A program made the position numbers and the translations under genes. The notes under the pieces were generated by a model. The model worked only from the letters and a program-made list of their open reading frames with translations. It did not search any database and was not told the origin of the DNA. From CAYGUK01 sp964352985 (GTDB taxonomy: Bacteria; Pseudomonadota; Gammaproteobacteria; JAHCLG01), in NCBI GenBank assembly GCA_964352985.1, contig CAYGUK010000035.1, positions 1 to 35,412 on the forward strand: a stretch of 35,412 bases of DNA. The letters run 5' to 3'. Numbering within the stretch: position 1 is the first letter of the stretch; every line of letters begins with the position of its first letter. This document shows, in pieces, positions 1 to 7,453 of this stretch.

Positions 1-52
1 ATTTTAAGTTAGGATACACATCTGTTAAAAATACTTTTGTTTTGAGAATTTA

Positions 53-715
53 ATGTTAGAACTTTCCTTGTTAGAAAAAATTGTTATTTTTGCTTTTCCA
101 ATTTTATTTGCTGTTACTGTTCATGAAGTTGCTCATGGTTGGGTCGCAAGTAAATTAGGCGATCCGACTGCAAAGTCATTAGGGCGCTTAACACTTAATC
201 CCATTAAACATATTGATTTAATTGGCACAATTATCGTACCAGTTTTGTTATTAGTGGCCGGTGGATTTTTATTTGGCTGGGCAAAACCTGTACCGGTAAA
301 TTGGCAAAATCTTCGTCGTCCAAGACGTGATATGGCATTAGTTGCAGCAGCAGGTCCTTTTGCTAATTTTATCATGGCATTGATTTGGGCGTTGATAGCT
401 AAAATTAGTTTGATGATAGCACTGGCTACTGGCAATCAACATTTTCTCTTATTCTTCTATATGGGAAGTGCCGGGATCATGATCAATATTTTATTGATGA
501 TTTTTAATTTAATTCCGATCCCACCTCTTGATGGATCGCGTGTTGTTGCGAGTTATTTAAAGGGAAAAGCCGCATTTTATTATAATCAAATAGAACCTTA
601 TGGATTTTTTATTTTATTAGCTTTAATAGTGAGTGGGGGATTGTTTTTCATCATCGGTAAACCTATAGATAATTTATTTAAACTCATTGCCACTATATTT
701 GGTTTACCTAATTAA
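53..715 (+). CDS. Site-2 protease family (M50) membrane metalloprotease
   Basis: A 220-residue integral membrane protein of the M50 zinc-metalloprotease family, in the compact class lacking PDZ domains. The zinc-binding HExxH is visible as HEVAH at residues 24-28 in the first membrane helix. The third metal ligand lies in the family motif NLIPIPPLDGSR, with the Asp at about residue 160. Several other hydrophobic segments fill the protein (about 55-78, 95-120, 130-152, 180-215). Family members cleave substrates within or next to the inner membrane, but the substrate here is unknown. The ATG at 53 has only a weak purine-rich stretch upstream. The stop overlaps the stop of the convergent next gene by 4 bases. 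Family assignment is firm; the physiological role is not. Confidence 0.88.
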   Translation: MLELSLLEKIVIFAFPILFAVTVHEVAHGWVASKLGDPTAKSLGRLTLNPIKHIDLIGTIIVPVLLLVAGGFLFGWAKPVPVNWQNLRRPRRDMALVAAAGPFANFIMALIWALIAKISLMIALATGNQHFLLFFYMGSAGIMINILLMIFNLIPIPPLDGSRVVASYLKGKAAFYYNQIEPYGFFILLALIVSGGLFFIIGKPIDNLFKLIATIFGLPN

Positions 716-975
716 TGAATGGTGACATTTTTTAAAAGTAAATTGGTGATCACTTTACGGGTTATATTTCGCCCCAAGTCATCACCATATTTTTCATCAA
801 AATATTGCGCCATTTCAACCATCCATTCTGGTGCTTTTACTTTTAATTGATTATCTGTGCGGGTAATGGTGATATCTAACATGTTAAAGCTTAATTCTTC
901 AAAATCGTTATGTTTATTCATGATGAATTTTGCGTCTTGAAGATCTTCTTCTCTACTTGGCCATTCTTTATTCAT
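712..975 (-). CDS. Small hypothetical protein
   Basis: An 87-residue acidic protein I do not recognise. The ATG at 975 is chosen because AGGTGA lies 5 bases upstream of it; a GTG nine bases earlier (984) is in frame but sits inside that ribosome site. The sequence has no signal peptide or membrane segment. It is rich in Asp/Glu and Lys, has a stretch alternating Ile/Thr (DITITRTDNQLKVKAPEW) that suggests beta strands, then a predicted helix (MVEMAQYFDEKYGDDL). It converges on the site-2 protease gene, with overlapping stop codons. A TATAAT-like -10 lies at 1029-1034 on this strand, with no good -35. A real gene is likely because of the good ribosome site and sensible composition; function unknown. 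Confidence 0.6.
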   Translation of the reverse strand: MNKEWPSREEDLQDAKFIMNKHNDFEELSFNMLDITITRTDNQLKVKAPEWMVEMAQYFDEKYGDDLGRNITRKVITNLLLKNVTIH

Positions 976-1110
976 CGTTTTCACCTGTGAATTGTGGGGC
1001 TACCTGCCTACCGACTCCTTGATAACAAATTATACGAATTGTAACTTAAGGAAATATTAAGTTTGTGCAAGCATGAATTAAAATCAAAGTTAAATTGCTG
1101 ATAACATGCG

Positions 1111-1136
1111 AAAAAAATAATTTAATTTGAATTAAA
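1111..1136 (-). terminator. Weak AT-only terminator candidate downstream of the nuclease-like gene
   Basis: Read on the minus strand, 1136-1121 is TTTAAT-TCAA-ATTAAA, a 6-bp stem with a 4-base loop. It is followed by a U-rich tract (1120-1111) and starts about 14 bases after the stop of the gene at 1150-1737. The stem is all A-T, so efficiency would be low. Confidence 0.35.
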
Positions 1137-1149
1137 CAACCATCGCGAA

Positions 1150-1737
1150 TCATGAAAATTCAGCAGGATGCAATTCATATTCATAGTTAGATTGATCATA
1201 GTGTTGAGGCTGAACAGGACAAGCATCGCTTGGATTTATTCCTTTAAATCGCGCTCTTTTACGCCATTCCCAGGGTGGAATTTGTTCATCAGGTTTTAAC
1301 GACCAGATACCCACTTTTTCTTCACGAGCATGCTGCTCTAATTCGAGTAAATATTTGCTTTTAGCATATGAGCGATAAACCCAAGCATCACCGCTGGTTA
1401 TCATTCGAGAACTCACATCAATGCCTTCATCATCTTTGATCCACATCATGGCGATACTTCGACCGCAAGGATCTAAACCAACCAAGCGTAAAATAACAAT
1501 TTTATCTCCGATTAAATGCTCCAAGGCCGTTTGTGATTCTTTACCATAAGGTTGTTTGAGATCAGGTGAATCTATTCCAGCCAGGCGAACAAACATACGC
1601 CCATTTTCGGTTAACACTGTCACGATGTCACCACTGATGATACGTTCTACTTTTCCAATAATGACACTGTTGTCTTCAGCAAAAGATGAAAACGAAAAAC
1701 TTAATAAAAATATTATTGTGCATATTTTGCGGATCAT
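1150..1737 (-). CDS. Exported thermonuclease-family (SNase-like) protein
   Basis: A 195-residue protein with an N-terminal signal peptide (about residues 1-20, ending SFSSFA) and one staphylococcal-nuclease-like OB-fold domain (about 27-155). Core family motifs are present: SGDIVTV with Asp37, RLAGIDSPD with Arg51 and Asp56, and DPCGRS with Arg93. These match SNase Asp21, Arg35, Asp40 and Arg87. The general-base position (SNase Glu43, normally the E of DxPE) is Asp59 here, a conservative but catalytically important change. A Trp-rich segment, then a Cys/Tyr/His-containing tail (156-195), follow. The protein should act in the periplasm or outside the cell, on nucleic acid if active. It lies 87 bases downstream of msrA on the same strand. 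Fold assignment is strong; activity is uncertain. Confidence 0.85.
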   Translation of the reverse strand: MIRKICTIIFLLSFSFSSFAEDNSVIIGKVERIISGDIVTVLTENGRMFVRLAGIDSPDLKQPYGKESQTALEHLIGDKIVILRLVGLDPCGRSIAMMWIKDDEGIDVSSRMITSGDAWVYRSYAKSKYLLELEQHAREEKVGIWSLKPDEQIPPWEWRKRARFKGINPSDACPVQPQHYDQSNYEYELHPAEFS

Positions 1738-1824
1738 AACTGCTATCTCATAGTCCTCTCTATTAAATATGATCGATCAAGACCAGAAATACAAATTATT
1801 AATTAAAGAATTTAGCATGTACAT

Positions 1825-2400
1825 TTAAACGATTTTTTTACCTTGCCAAACACGTTGTACCGTTTCATCGCGACCACAGTTGTAACGATAAAACTCATAA
1901 CGCACGGGATTCTTTTTATAATAATCTTGATGATATACTTCTGCTGGATAAAAAGTTGTTGATGGAATCACTTCAGTATACACATTTGAAAATATTTTTT
2001 TTATTTTAGCCAAAGATTCAAGTGCAGTTTCTTTTTGTTGTGTTGAAAGATAAAAAATCACCGATCGATATTGCCGTCCATGATCACAAAATTGCGCATC
2101 TTTGGCGGTTGGATCGATATGAGTCCAATAGTAATTGAGTAATTGATTGTAACCTACTTTGTTTGGATCATAAGTGACTTCAACAGATTCAACATAATTT
2201 GTTGTCCCTGAAGATACTTTTTCATAAGTAGGATTTTTAATTGATCCACCATCATAACCAGACACTGTTTTCGTTACGCCAGGCAATTTATCAAAATCAG
2301 CTTGCATGCACCAAAAACATCCACCGGCAAAAATTGCGGTCGCGGCAGTTGCACATGTCGATAATAGCAAGCCACAAAATAAAATTAATATTCTTTTCAT
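1825..2400 (-). CDS. msrA: Peptide-methionine (S)-S-oxide reductase MsrA, exported form
   Basis: A 191-residue enzyme that reduces the S epimer of methionine sulfoxide in oxidised proteins. The family signature GCFWC is at residues 27-31, with catalytic Cys28. The conserved HGRQYRS and EVYHQDYY motifs follow, and a C-terminal Cys175 (YNCGRDE) can act as the resolving cysteine. A leader (MKRILILFCG... ending about residue 19) indicates Sec export, so this is a periplasmic repair enzyme rather than the usual cytosolic MsrA. LSTC in the leader resembles a lipobox but has Thr at -1, so lipidation is doubtful. GGGGAATAGAAG precedes the ATG. No MsrB domain is fused to it, and no msrB is seen nearby. 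Confidence 0.93.
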   Translation of the reverse strand: MKRILILFCGLLLSTCATAATAIFAGGCFWCMQADFDKLPGVTKTVSGYDGGSIKNPTYEKVSSGTTNYVESVEVTYDPNKVGYNQLLNYYWTHIDPTAKDAQFCDHGRQYRSVIFYLSTQQKETALESLAKIKKIFSNVYTEVIPSTTFYPAEVYHQDYYKKNPVRYEFYRYNCGRDETVQRVWQGKKIV

Positions 2401-2422
2401 CTTCTATTCCCCACTAATTAGT

Positions 2423-2450
2423 AAGCTATCTAAGTATGATAGCTTTTTTT
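2423..2450 (+). terminator. Terminator-like hairpin with U-tract, oriented against flanking genes
   Basis: AAGCTATC (2423-2430), loop TAAGTAT, GATAGCTT (2438-2445), running into seven or more T. This is a textbook intrinsic terminator on the plus strand. Both neighbours are on the minus strand, where the same hairpin sits in the msrA leader and has no U-run after it. Confidence 0.55.
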
Positions 2451-2466
2451 ATAGAAACTCTAAAAT

Positions 2467-2880
2467 TTAACTCACACAATTTACATTATTTTGATAAACA
2501 CATGATAAATTTTGGAGTTGATGATCTTTGGTAATATTTCCCATAATAGTTAAAGAATTATTCCCTATTAAAAATGTTTTAAAACATTTAGGTGGTAGTG
2601 GATACCATTTTTCAAAATGACCATTGATAGCAACGCCCAAATTTTCATAGGTAAGAATTGAAATCGGTTGATCACTTTTCACTGGCAATATTTGCCCTCC
2701 TCTACCCTCAGCATTACCAAAAATACCTCTCGCAATTGGATTGGAATGTGCAAATTGATATTGTAATAGGATTAAACCTTCATAGTCTTTTGTTTGATTA
2801 GTGATGTTATTGCAAATTGTCACTTGGTTTGAAAATGCAAAAAGTGGAAAGAAAAAGCAGATAGTCAAAATTAATTTCAT
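2467..2880 (-). CDS. Small secreted hypothetical protein
   Basis: A 137-residue protein I do not recognise. The ATG at 2880 is preceded by AGAGGG at good spacing and begins a clear signal peptide (MKLILTICFFFPLFAFS). An earlier in-frame start would place the leader internally. The mature part has four cysteines (in VTICNN, PKCFKTF, LSCVYQ and a final NCVS), so two periplasmic disulfides are plausible. Its composition suggests a small beta-rich domain. It lies upstream of msrA on the same strand, separated by the hairpin at 2423-2450. It is divergent from the LexA-like gene across a 201-base intergenic region. Function unknown. Confidence 0.65.
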   Translation of the reverse strand: MKLILTICFFFPLFAFSNQVTICNNITNQTKDYEGLILLQYQFAHSNPIARGIFGNAEGRGGQILPVKSDQPISILTYENLGVAINGHFEKWYPLPPKCFKTFLIGNNSLTIMGNITKDHQLQNLSCVYQNNVNCVS

Positions 2881-3081
2881 ATCAATTCCCTCTGTTTTTT
2901 TAATTGGTAGCAATTATATCATTCATGAAAATAAATTGCGCTTTTTAAAAAATACCAATATTGACTAAACATCTAACAAAATAACATTACAAATCTCCTA
3001 GTCCAGTTATTCAATAAACAGTTCTTGCAAACTTTTGGCAAAGTCATTAAACTCAATCAAGAGAACAAATGGAGAACACAA

Positions 3082-3684
3082 ATGTTAACTGATGCTGAGC
3101 GCAGAACATATCATTTTATTAAACATTTTTTTAAACTACATGCTAAATCTCCAACCCTCCCTGAAATTGCAGAAGGGATTGGAATTACATCTAGAGGTGT
3201 TGTTCACCGTTATATTCAATCTCTTTTAGCAGAAGGTCTTATCAATGTCACTCCCAGACGGCATCGTGGTATAGAACTCATTAATGATATTCCATCCCAC
3301 AAAAGAATCGCCCTTCCACTCGAAGGATTAATTTCAGCCGGTCAACCAATCGAGGCAATCGCTAATAATGAAGTATTTGATTTTAGTGAAATCCTCGATA
3401 AACCAGATTTATTTATATTAAAAGTCCAAGGTAATTCAATGATAAATGATGGGATTTTAAATAATGACTTAGTCATTTGCCAACATTGTGATGTGGCTGA
3501 AAATGGCAAAATTGTTGTAGCACTTATTGATAACTGTGAAGTAACATTAAAGCGTTTTCAACGCAACATAGATGATAGCATTACACTCATTCCCGCAAAC
3601 TCGAGCTTATCTCCAATGGTTTATCATTCATCACGTGTTCAAATCCAAGGTGTTTTTATTGGACTAATTCGTCTAAGTAATTAA
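3082..3684 (+). CDS. lexA: LexA-type S24 autocleaving transcriptional repressor
   Basis: A 200-residue protein with the LexA layout and length (E. coli LexA is 202). An N-terminal winged helix-turn-helix (about 1-68) contains LPEIAEGIGITSRGVVHRYI. The C-terminal S24 peptidase domain has the self-cleavage pair Ala86-Gly87 (ISAGQP), nucleophile Ser119 (VQGNSMI) and general-base Lys157 (VTLKRF), all at the expected spacing. The ATG at 3082 is chosen because GGAG lies 7 bases upstream; an open extension to 3025 has no ribosome site. LexA normally represses DNA-damage genes until RecA triggers its cleavage. I could not find an enterobacterial-type CTG-N10-CAG operator in its own upstream region, so its target sites may differ, or it may be a LexA-like paralogue. 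Confidence 0.85.
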   Translation: MLTDAERRTYHFIKHFFKLHAKSPTLPEIAEGIGITSRGVVHRYIQSLLAEGLINVTPRRHRGIELINDIPSHKRIALPLEGLISAGQPIEAIANNEVFDFSEILDKPDLFILKVQGNSMINDGILNNDLVICQHCDVAENGKIVVALIDNCEVTLKRFQRNIDDSITLIPANSSLSPMVYHSSRVQIQGVFIGLIRLSN

Positions 3685-3766
3685 TTAATCGATAGCAAAT
3701 TTGAAATCAGTCTGACATGTACTACAGTTATTATACATATAATTAATTTAGTGCTGAGTCCAAATC

Positions 3767-6700
3767 ATGTATAAGTTGTTGCTATCGCTGGTTGTTTCTT
3801 GTGGTTTAATTTTTCCTCTTAATGTTTTGTCTGCTTCATCACATAAACATAAACACAAAAAACATGGGGCGCATGCCAAACATCTACGAACAAACTTTTT
3901 AAAATTTCAAACTGATATAATCCAATTACAAAACCGTGATAACAAACCAAATAATAACAATACTGCAACTAAAAGTTGGGTTAAATCTTATGTTTCCAGT
4001 GTTGTGAACCCACTACGAAGTATGGTTTTAGATAATAGTGAATCAATTCAAACTTTATCTACCCAATATAATAAAATGTCCGGTCAATTTTATATTGAAC
4101 AAAAAAACATTAAAACACTCAATCAAAAAGTAGCAGATAACTCTACTCTCATATCAAAAAACACCAAGAATATTTCAAATTTACACCAACAAATTCAATC
4201 TAATAATAAAAAAATCGAAAATAATAGCAAATCTATAAAGTCTATCAACACCAATCTATCATCACTTAACACAACAGTAAAAAACATTTCAAAAGATATT
4301 CAAAATTATCAATCACAAATAAAAAACAATAAAAAACAAATCGATAATTTAAACAAGAAAGCAGAAAGCAATGCCCGCTTGATCAATCAAAATAACAAGC
4401 TGATTAAATCTCTTGATGGAAAAGTAGCGACTAACAGTAAAAATATTACAACCTTAAAAAAGAACTTTAATCTTAATAACTCTAAAATCACACAACTTCA
4501 AAAAAATGTTACCTCTATTGAGAATAATGTGAAAAACAATAACTCAATCATTCGTAATCTTTCTAGTCAAGTCAAAAAGAATAACTCTCTTATTCAAGCT
4601 AATAAGAATTACCTAAACACCTTGAACAAAACTGTCTTAACTAATAAAAATAATATACAATCGCTTACAAAATCTATTGAATCTAACAATCAACGTATAA
4701 ATACAAATCAAAAAGCAATCAGCCAAAACACACAATTAATTACGCAGAATAAAGCTATGATTGCTAAAGCTAATCAAGCCATATCAAAAAACAATGGCGA
4801 ACTAAAAAATATTCAAAACCTAGTAAAGACTAACCAAAAAGCAATTGATAATAACAATCAGAAGATAAATTCGATCAAATCAACAGTTTTAAAAAATGTG
4901 AATAGCATCGATAATATTAATTCAAAAATAAAGAATCTAAATTCCAATATTGTCCAAAGCCAAAATGAAATCAAAAAAATGAAAAGTGAAATCAATCAAA
5001 ACAATAATAACATTAGCAAACTAACCAAAGAGACAAAAGCAATAAACGCTAAAACACAAGCAAATGAAAAAATCATTCAAGCAAATACCCAAAAGATAAC
5101 AACGCTAAATAAAGAGATAAAACTCACGAACAATAAAATTTCAGCCATAAATTCACAGATCAAATCTTTCAAAAATGACATCACATCGGCAAATAATAAA
5201 ATTACTGCATTATCTAAAGAAATCAAGACCAACAAAAATGATATTAACAATCACAACATAGAAATCAATAAACTTAAAAAGCTTGGGAGCGAAAATAGTT
5301 TATTGGCGAAAAACAATAAAACTAAAATCGAAGAGTTGACCGTAAAGATTTCACAAAACAAAAACAATGTGGTTAAACTTAATAAAGAAGTTAATACTTT
5401 AAATTCAATAGTAACCAATAATACTTCGAAAATTAACAATTTAAATAAAACGGTCAGTAGCAATCAAAATAAAATTTTATCGCTCACCAATCAAGTCGAT
5501 AAACTCCAAGTTCAATCAAAAAATAACAAAAGCCAAATTGCTGAGAACAATGAAAAAATCAACACCCTTAACAGTCAAGTAGTGAAAAACACAAAAAACA
5601 TCACTCAGCTAAAATCATCCATTTCAAACATCCAATCGAACACGACTAAAAATACCAAAGATATTGCCACGTTAACTAAAGACTTGGTTTCGAATAAAAA
5701 GAATATATCCAATCTTAAAATTGAAACAAAAGTATTGCAAACACAAGTAAAAATCAACACAGCCTCGATTAAGCAATTTAATAGTAAAATTCAATCCATT
5801 AATCAAAAAATTAATGCGAACAAACAAGACATTTCCAGGTCTAATGAAAAGATCGCGAACTTAAATAAAAAAATTGCAGAGAGCAATAGTAAAATTGGCG
5901 CGCTAAACACTCAAATCAAAGATAATAAAGTGAAAATAGCAAAATTAAACAATGAAATCAAAATTGCAAACTTTGATATTACCTCAAACAAAAAAAACAT
6001 CTTATTACTAAACAATGAAATTAATAATACTAATGTTCAAATAAATAGTTTATCAACTAAAGTTAAAAGCAATGAGTCTTCAATCGCAAAAAATAATAGC
6101 AACATAATAAAATTAACTGAAGAAAATAAAGTTATTCAAAATTCTATTGCTGAACAACAAGGCAAGAATCAACAATATAATAGCGATATCGACAACTTAA
6201 CGACGAAAGTTTCTTCTTTACAAAGTGAGATCAATATTTCAAAGATAGAGATCAATCAATATATTGCTAAAAATAGAGTATTGATCAACGAACAAGCCAC
6301 AAAAACAAACGATTTAAATAGTCAGTTACAAAGCCAAAATCAGTTATCTATTAATCTATCAAATATCACCAAACATTCTAATAGTTTGCGAGGGAAAAAT
6401 AAAAACATCACAACCCAAATTCAAAATCAAAACCAAACTATTTCAAACTTAGCACAACAAAATTCCAACCATCAAGTGAAAGTTAGTTCACTCAAACATA
6501 ATATTACACTGGCTCGGCAAAAATTAGCAAATCAATTAAAGAGTTTAGGCCATTATGATGAAGTATACATTAAATTAAAAAATATCTTGGCATTACAATC
6601 ACCAAATTCTCAAAAAACTTCTCAATCATTAATAACTAATCCTTCAAAAGCCGAAGAATTAAAGTTAATACGAGAAAAACAAATTAAACTATTAAGACAA

Positions 6701-7390
6701 TTAGTGGATGACCACACGTTACCTAACAATATTCATTTACAAGCAAATCACTTATTAGAGTTAAGCTCAACTTCACCAAAAATAGATGGGGATTTTCAGT
6801 TATATTATGACCAGCAAATAGATAGTGTTTATAAAGAATTAAATCAAGCTCACAATGAAATTCTCAATAAGAATTATCAGTCAAGCTTAGTGACGTTAAT
6901 ATCTGTGTCTTTTAAGTTATCGCAATTGATAGAATCAAACCCGGTAAAATCAAATTCTGATTTACATAAAAACTTAACTCAAAGCTATGTTTTAACAAAT
7001 CAGCTAATAAGCATAGCGAATAATGATCGATTAATTGTGGATTATATTCTTCATCAACATTCAGAGCTTACAAAACAAAAAGCACACATTAGATCGCAAT
7101 TAACTGATACACCTGAAGCTTTAGAAATGACAGTAATCGGTCATAAACAATTACTTGATGCTATCGATCATGTTTACAGTCCTCCCAAAAAATTGGTCAA
7201 AACAAAAAACAAAAAACTTGTTACATCCAATCAAAAGAAAGCTGCAAAAAAACTATCTAAGAAAACAAACATCAAGCAAACAATTGCAAATGACTTCAAG
7301 CGTAAAAAAATAATTAATCCACTTAATGCAAGAGATAGGCTCATTGTAAATGGATATCAAAAAGTCTATCAAAATGCGTCTGATAGATAA
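3767..7390 (+). CDS. Giant exported coiled-coil protein (115 unbroken heptads)
   Basis: A 1207-residue protein of unknown function. Residues 1-23 are a signal peptide; a His/Lys-rich linker (25-40) follows. From Val122 to residue 926 the protein can be written as 115 consecutive heptads with no skip or stutter: position a is Ile/Val in about 82 of the first 96, and position d switches between Leu/Ile and Asn (about 41 Asn in the first 96). Many units fit IxxN or IxxNTxx, the pattern known from trimeric-adhesin stalks with polar Asn core layers. The last 281 residues are a different, mostly helical domain (927-1160) and a Lys-rich tail. It lacks a YadA-type barrel anchor, but an LbtU-like porin gene follows after 63 bases. 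It is extremely rich in Asn, Lys, Ile and Ser. Surface or envelope location is inferred. Confidence 0.8.
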   Translation: MYKLLLSLVVSCGLIFPLNVLSASSHKHKHKKHGAHAKHLRTNFLKFQTDIIQLQNRDNKPNNNNTATKSWVKSYVSSVVNPLRSMVLDNSESIQTLSTQYNKMSGQFYIEQKNIKTLNQKVADNSTLISKNTKNISNLHQQIQSNNKKIENNSKSIKSINTNLSSLNTTVKNISKDIQNYQSQIKNNKKQIDNLNKKAESNARLINQNNKLIKSLDGKVATNSKNITTLKKNFNLNNSKITQLQKNVTSIENNVKNNNSIIRNLSSQVKKNNSLIQANKNYLNTLNKTVLTNKNNIQSLTKSIESNNQRINTNQKAISQNTQLITQNKAMIAKANQAISKNNGELKNIQNLVKTNQKAIDNNNQKINSIKSTVLKNVNSIDNINSKIKNLNSNIVQSQNEIKKMKSEINQNNNNISKLTKETKAINAKTQANEKIIQANTQKITTLNKEIKLTNNKISAINSQIKSFKNDITSANNKITALSKEIKTNKNDINNHNIEINKLKKLGSENSLLAKNNKTKIEELTVKISQNKNNVVKLNKEVNTLNSIVTNNTSKINNLNKTVSSNQNKILSLTNQVDKLQVQSKNNKSQIAENNEKINTLNSQVVKNTKNITQLKSSISNIQSNTTKNTKDIATLTKDLVSNKKNISNLKIETKVLQTQVKINTASIKQFNSKIQSINQKINANKQDISRSNEKIANLNKKIAESNSKIGALNTQIKDNKVKIAKLNNEIKIANFDITSNKKNILLLNNEINNTNVQINSLSTKVKSNESSIAKNNSNIIKLTEENKVIQNSIAEQQGKNQQYNSDIDNLTTKVSSLQSEINISKIEINQYIAKNRVLINEQATKTNDLNSQLQSQNQLSINLSNITKHSNSLRGKNKNITTQIQNQNQTISNLAQQNSNHQVKVSSLKHNITLARQKLANQLKSLGHYDEVYIKLKNILALQSPNSQKTSQSLITNPSKAEELKLIREKQIKLLRQLVDDHTLPNNIHLQANHLLELSSTSPKIDGDFQLYYDQQIDSVYKELNQAHNEILNKNYQSSLVTLISVSFKLSQLIESNPVKSNSDLHKNLTQSYVLTNQLISIANNDRLIVDYILHQHSELTKQKAHIRSQLTDTPEALEMTVIGHKQLLDAIDHVYSPPKKLVKTKNKKLVTSNQKKAAKKLSKKTNIKQTIANDFKRKKIINPLNARDRLIVNGYQKVYQNASDR

Positions 7391-7453
7391 AACAACTTGA
7401 AAAATTACAATATACCTTTTAGTATCCACTTCTTTTTATTGGGAAGTTAGGGG

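Noticed and set aside
14..23. ATACACATCT near the window start, similar to the same adapter as at the far end
   Set aside because: It is in the wrong orientation for a 5' contig end and only 10 bases long; treated as chance.
1825..2400. MsrA as a lipoprotein
   Set aside because: The candidate lipobox LSTC has Thr before Cys, unlike the standard Ala/Gly/Ser; an ordinary signal peptide is more likely.
3000..3081. Possible SOS box CAGTTATTCAATAAACAG before the LexA-like gene
   Set aside because: The half-sites are direct (CAG...CAG), not the palindromic CTG-N10-CAG, and the spacing is wrong.
5251..5463. Minus-strand ORF inside the giant coil gene
   Set aside because: Mirror-image reading of repetitive Asn/Lys codons, with no ribosome site and Leu/Phe-only composition.
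3767..7390. Reading the giant coil as a trimeric autotransporter adhesin
   Set aside because: The stalk pattern fits, but there is no YadA-type C-terminal barrel, head domain or extended signal peptide; the C-terminus is helical and Lys-rich.
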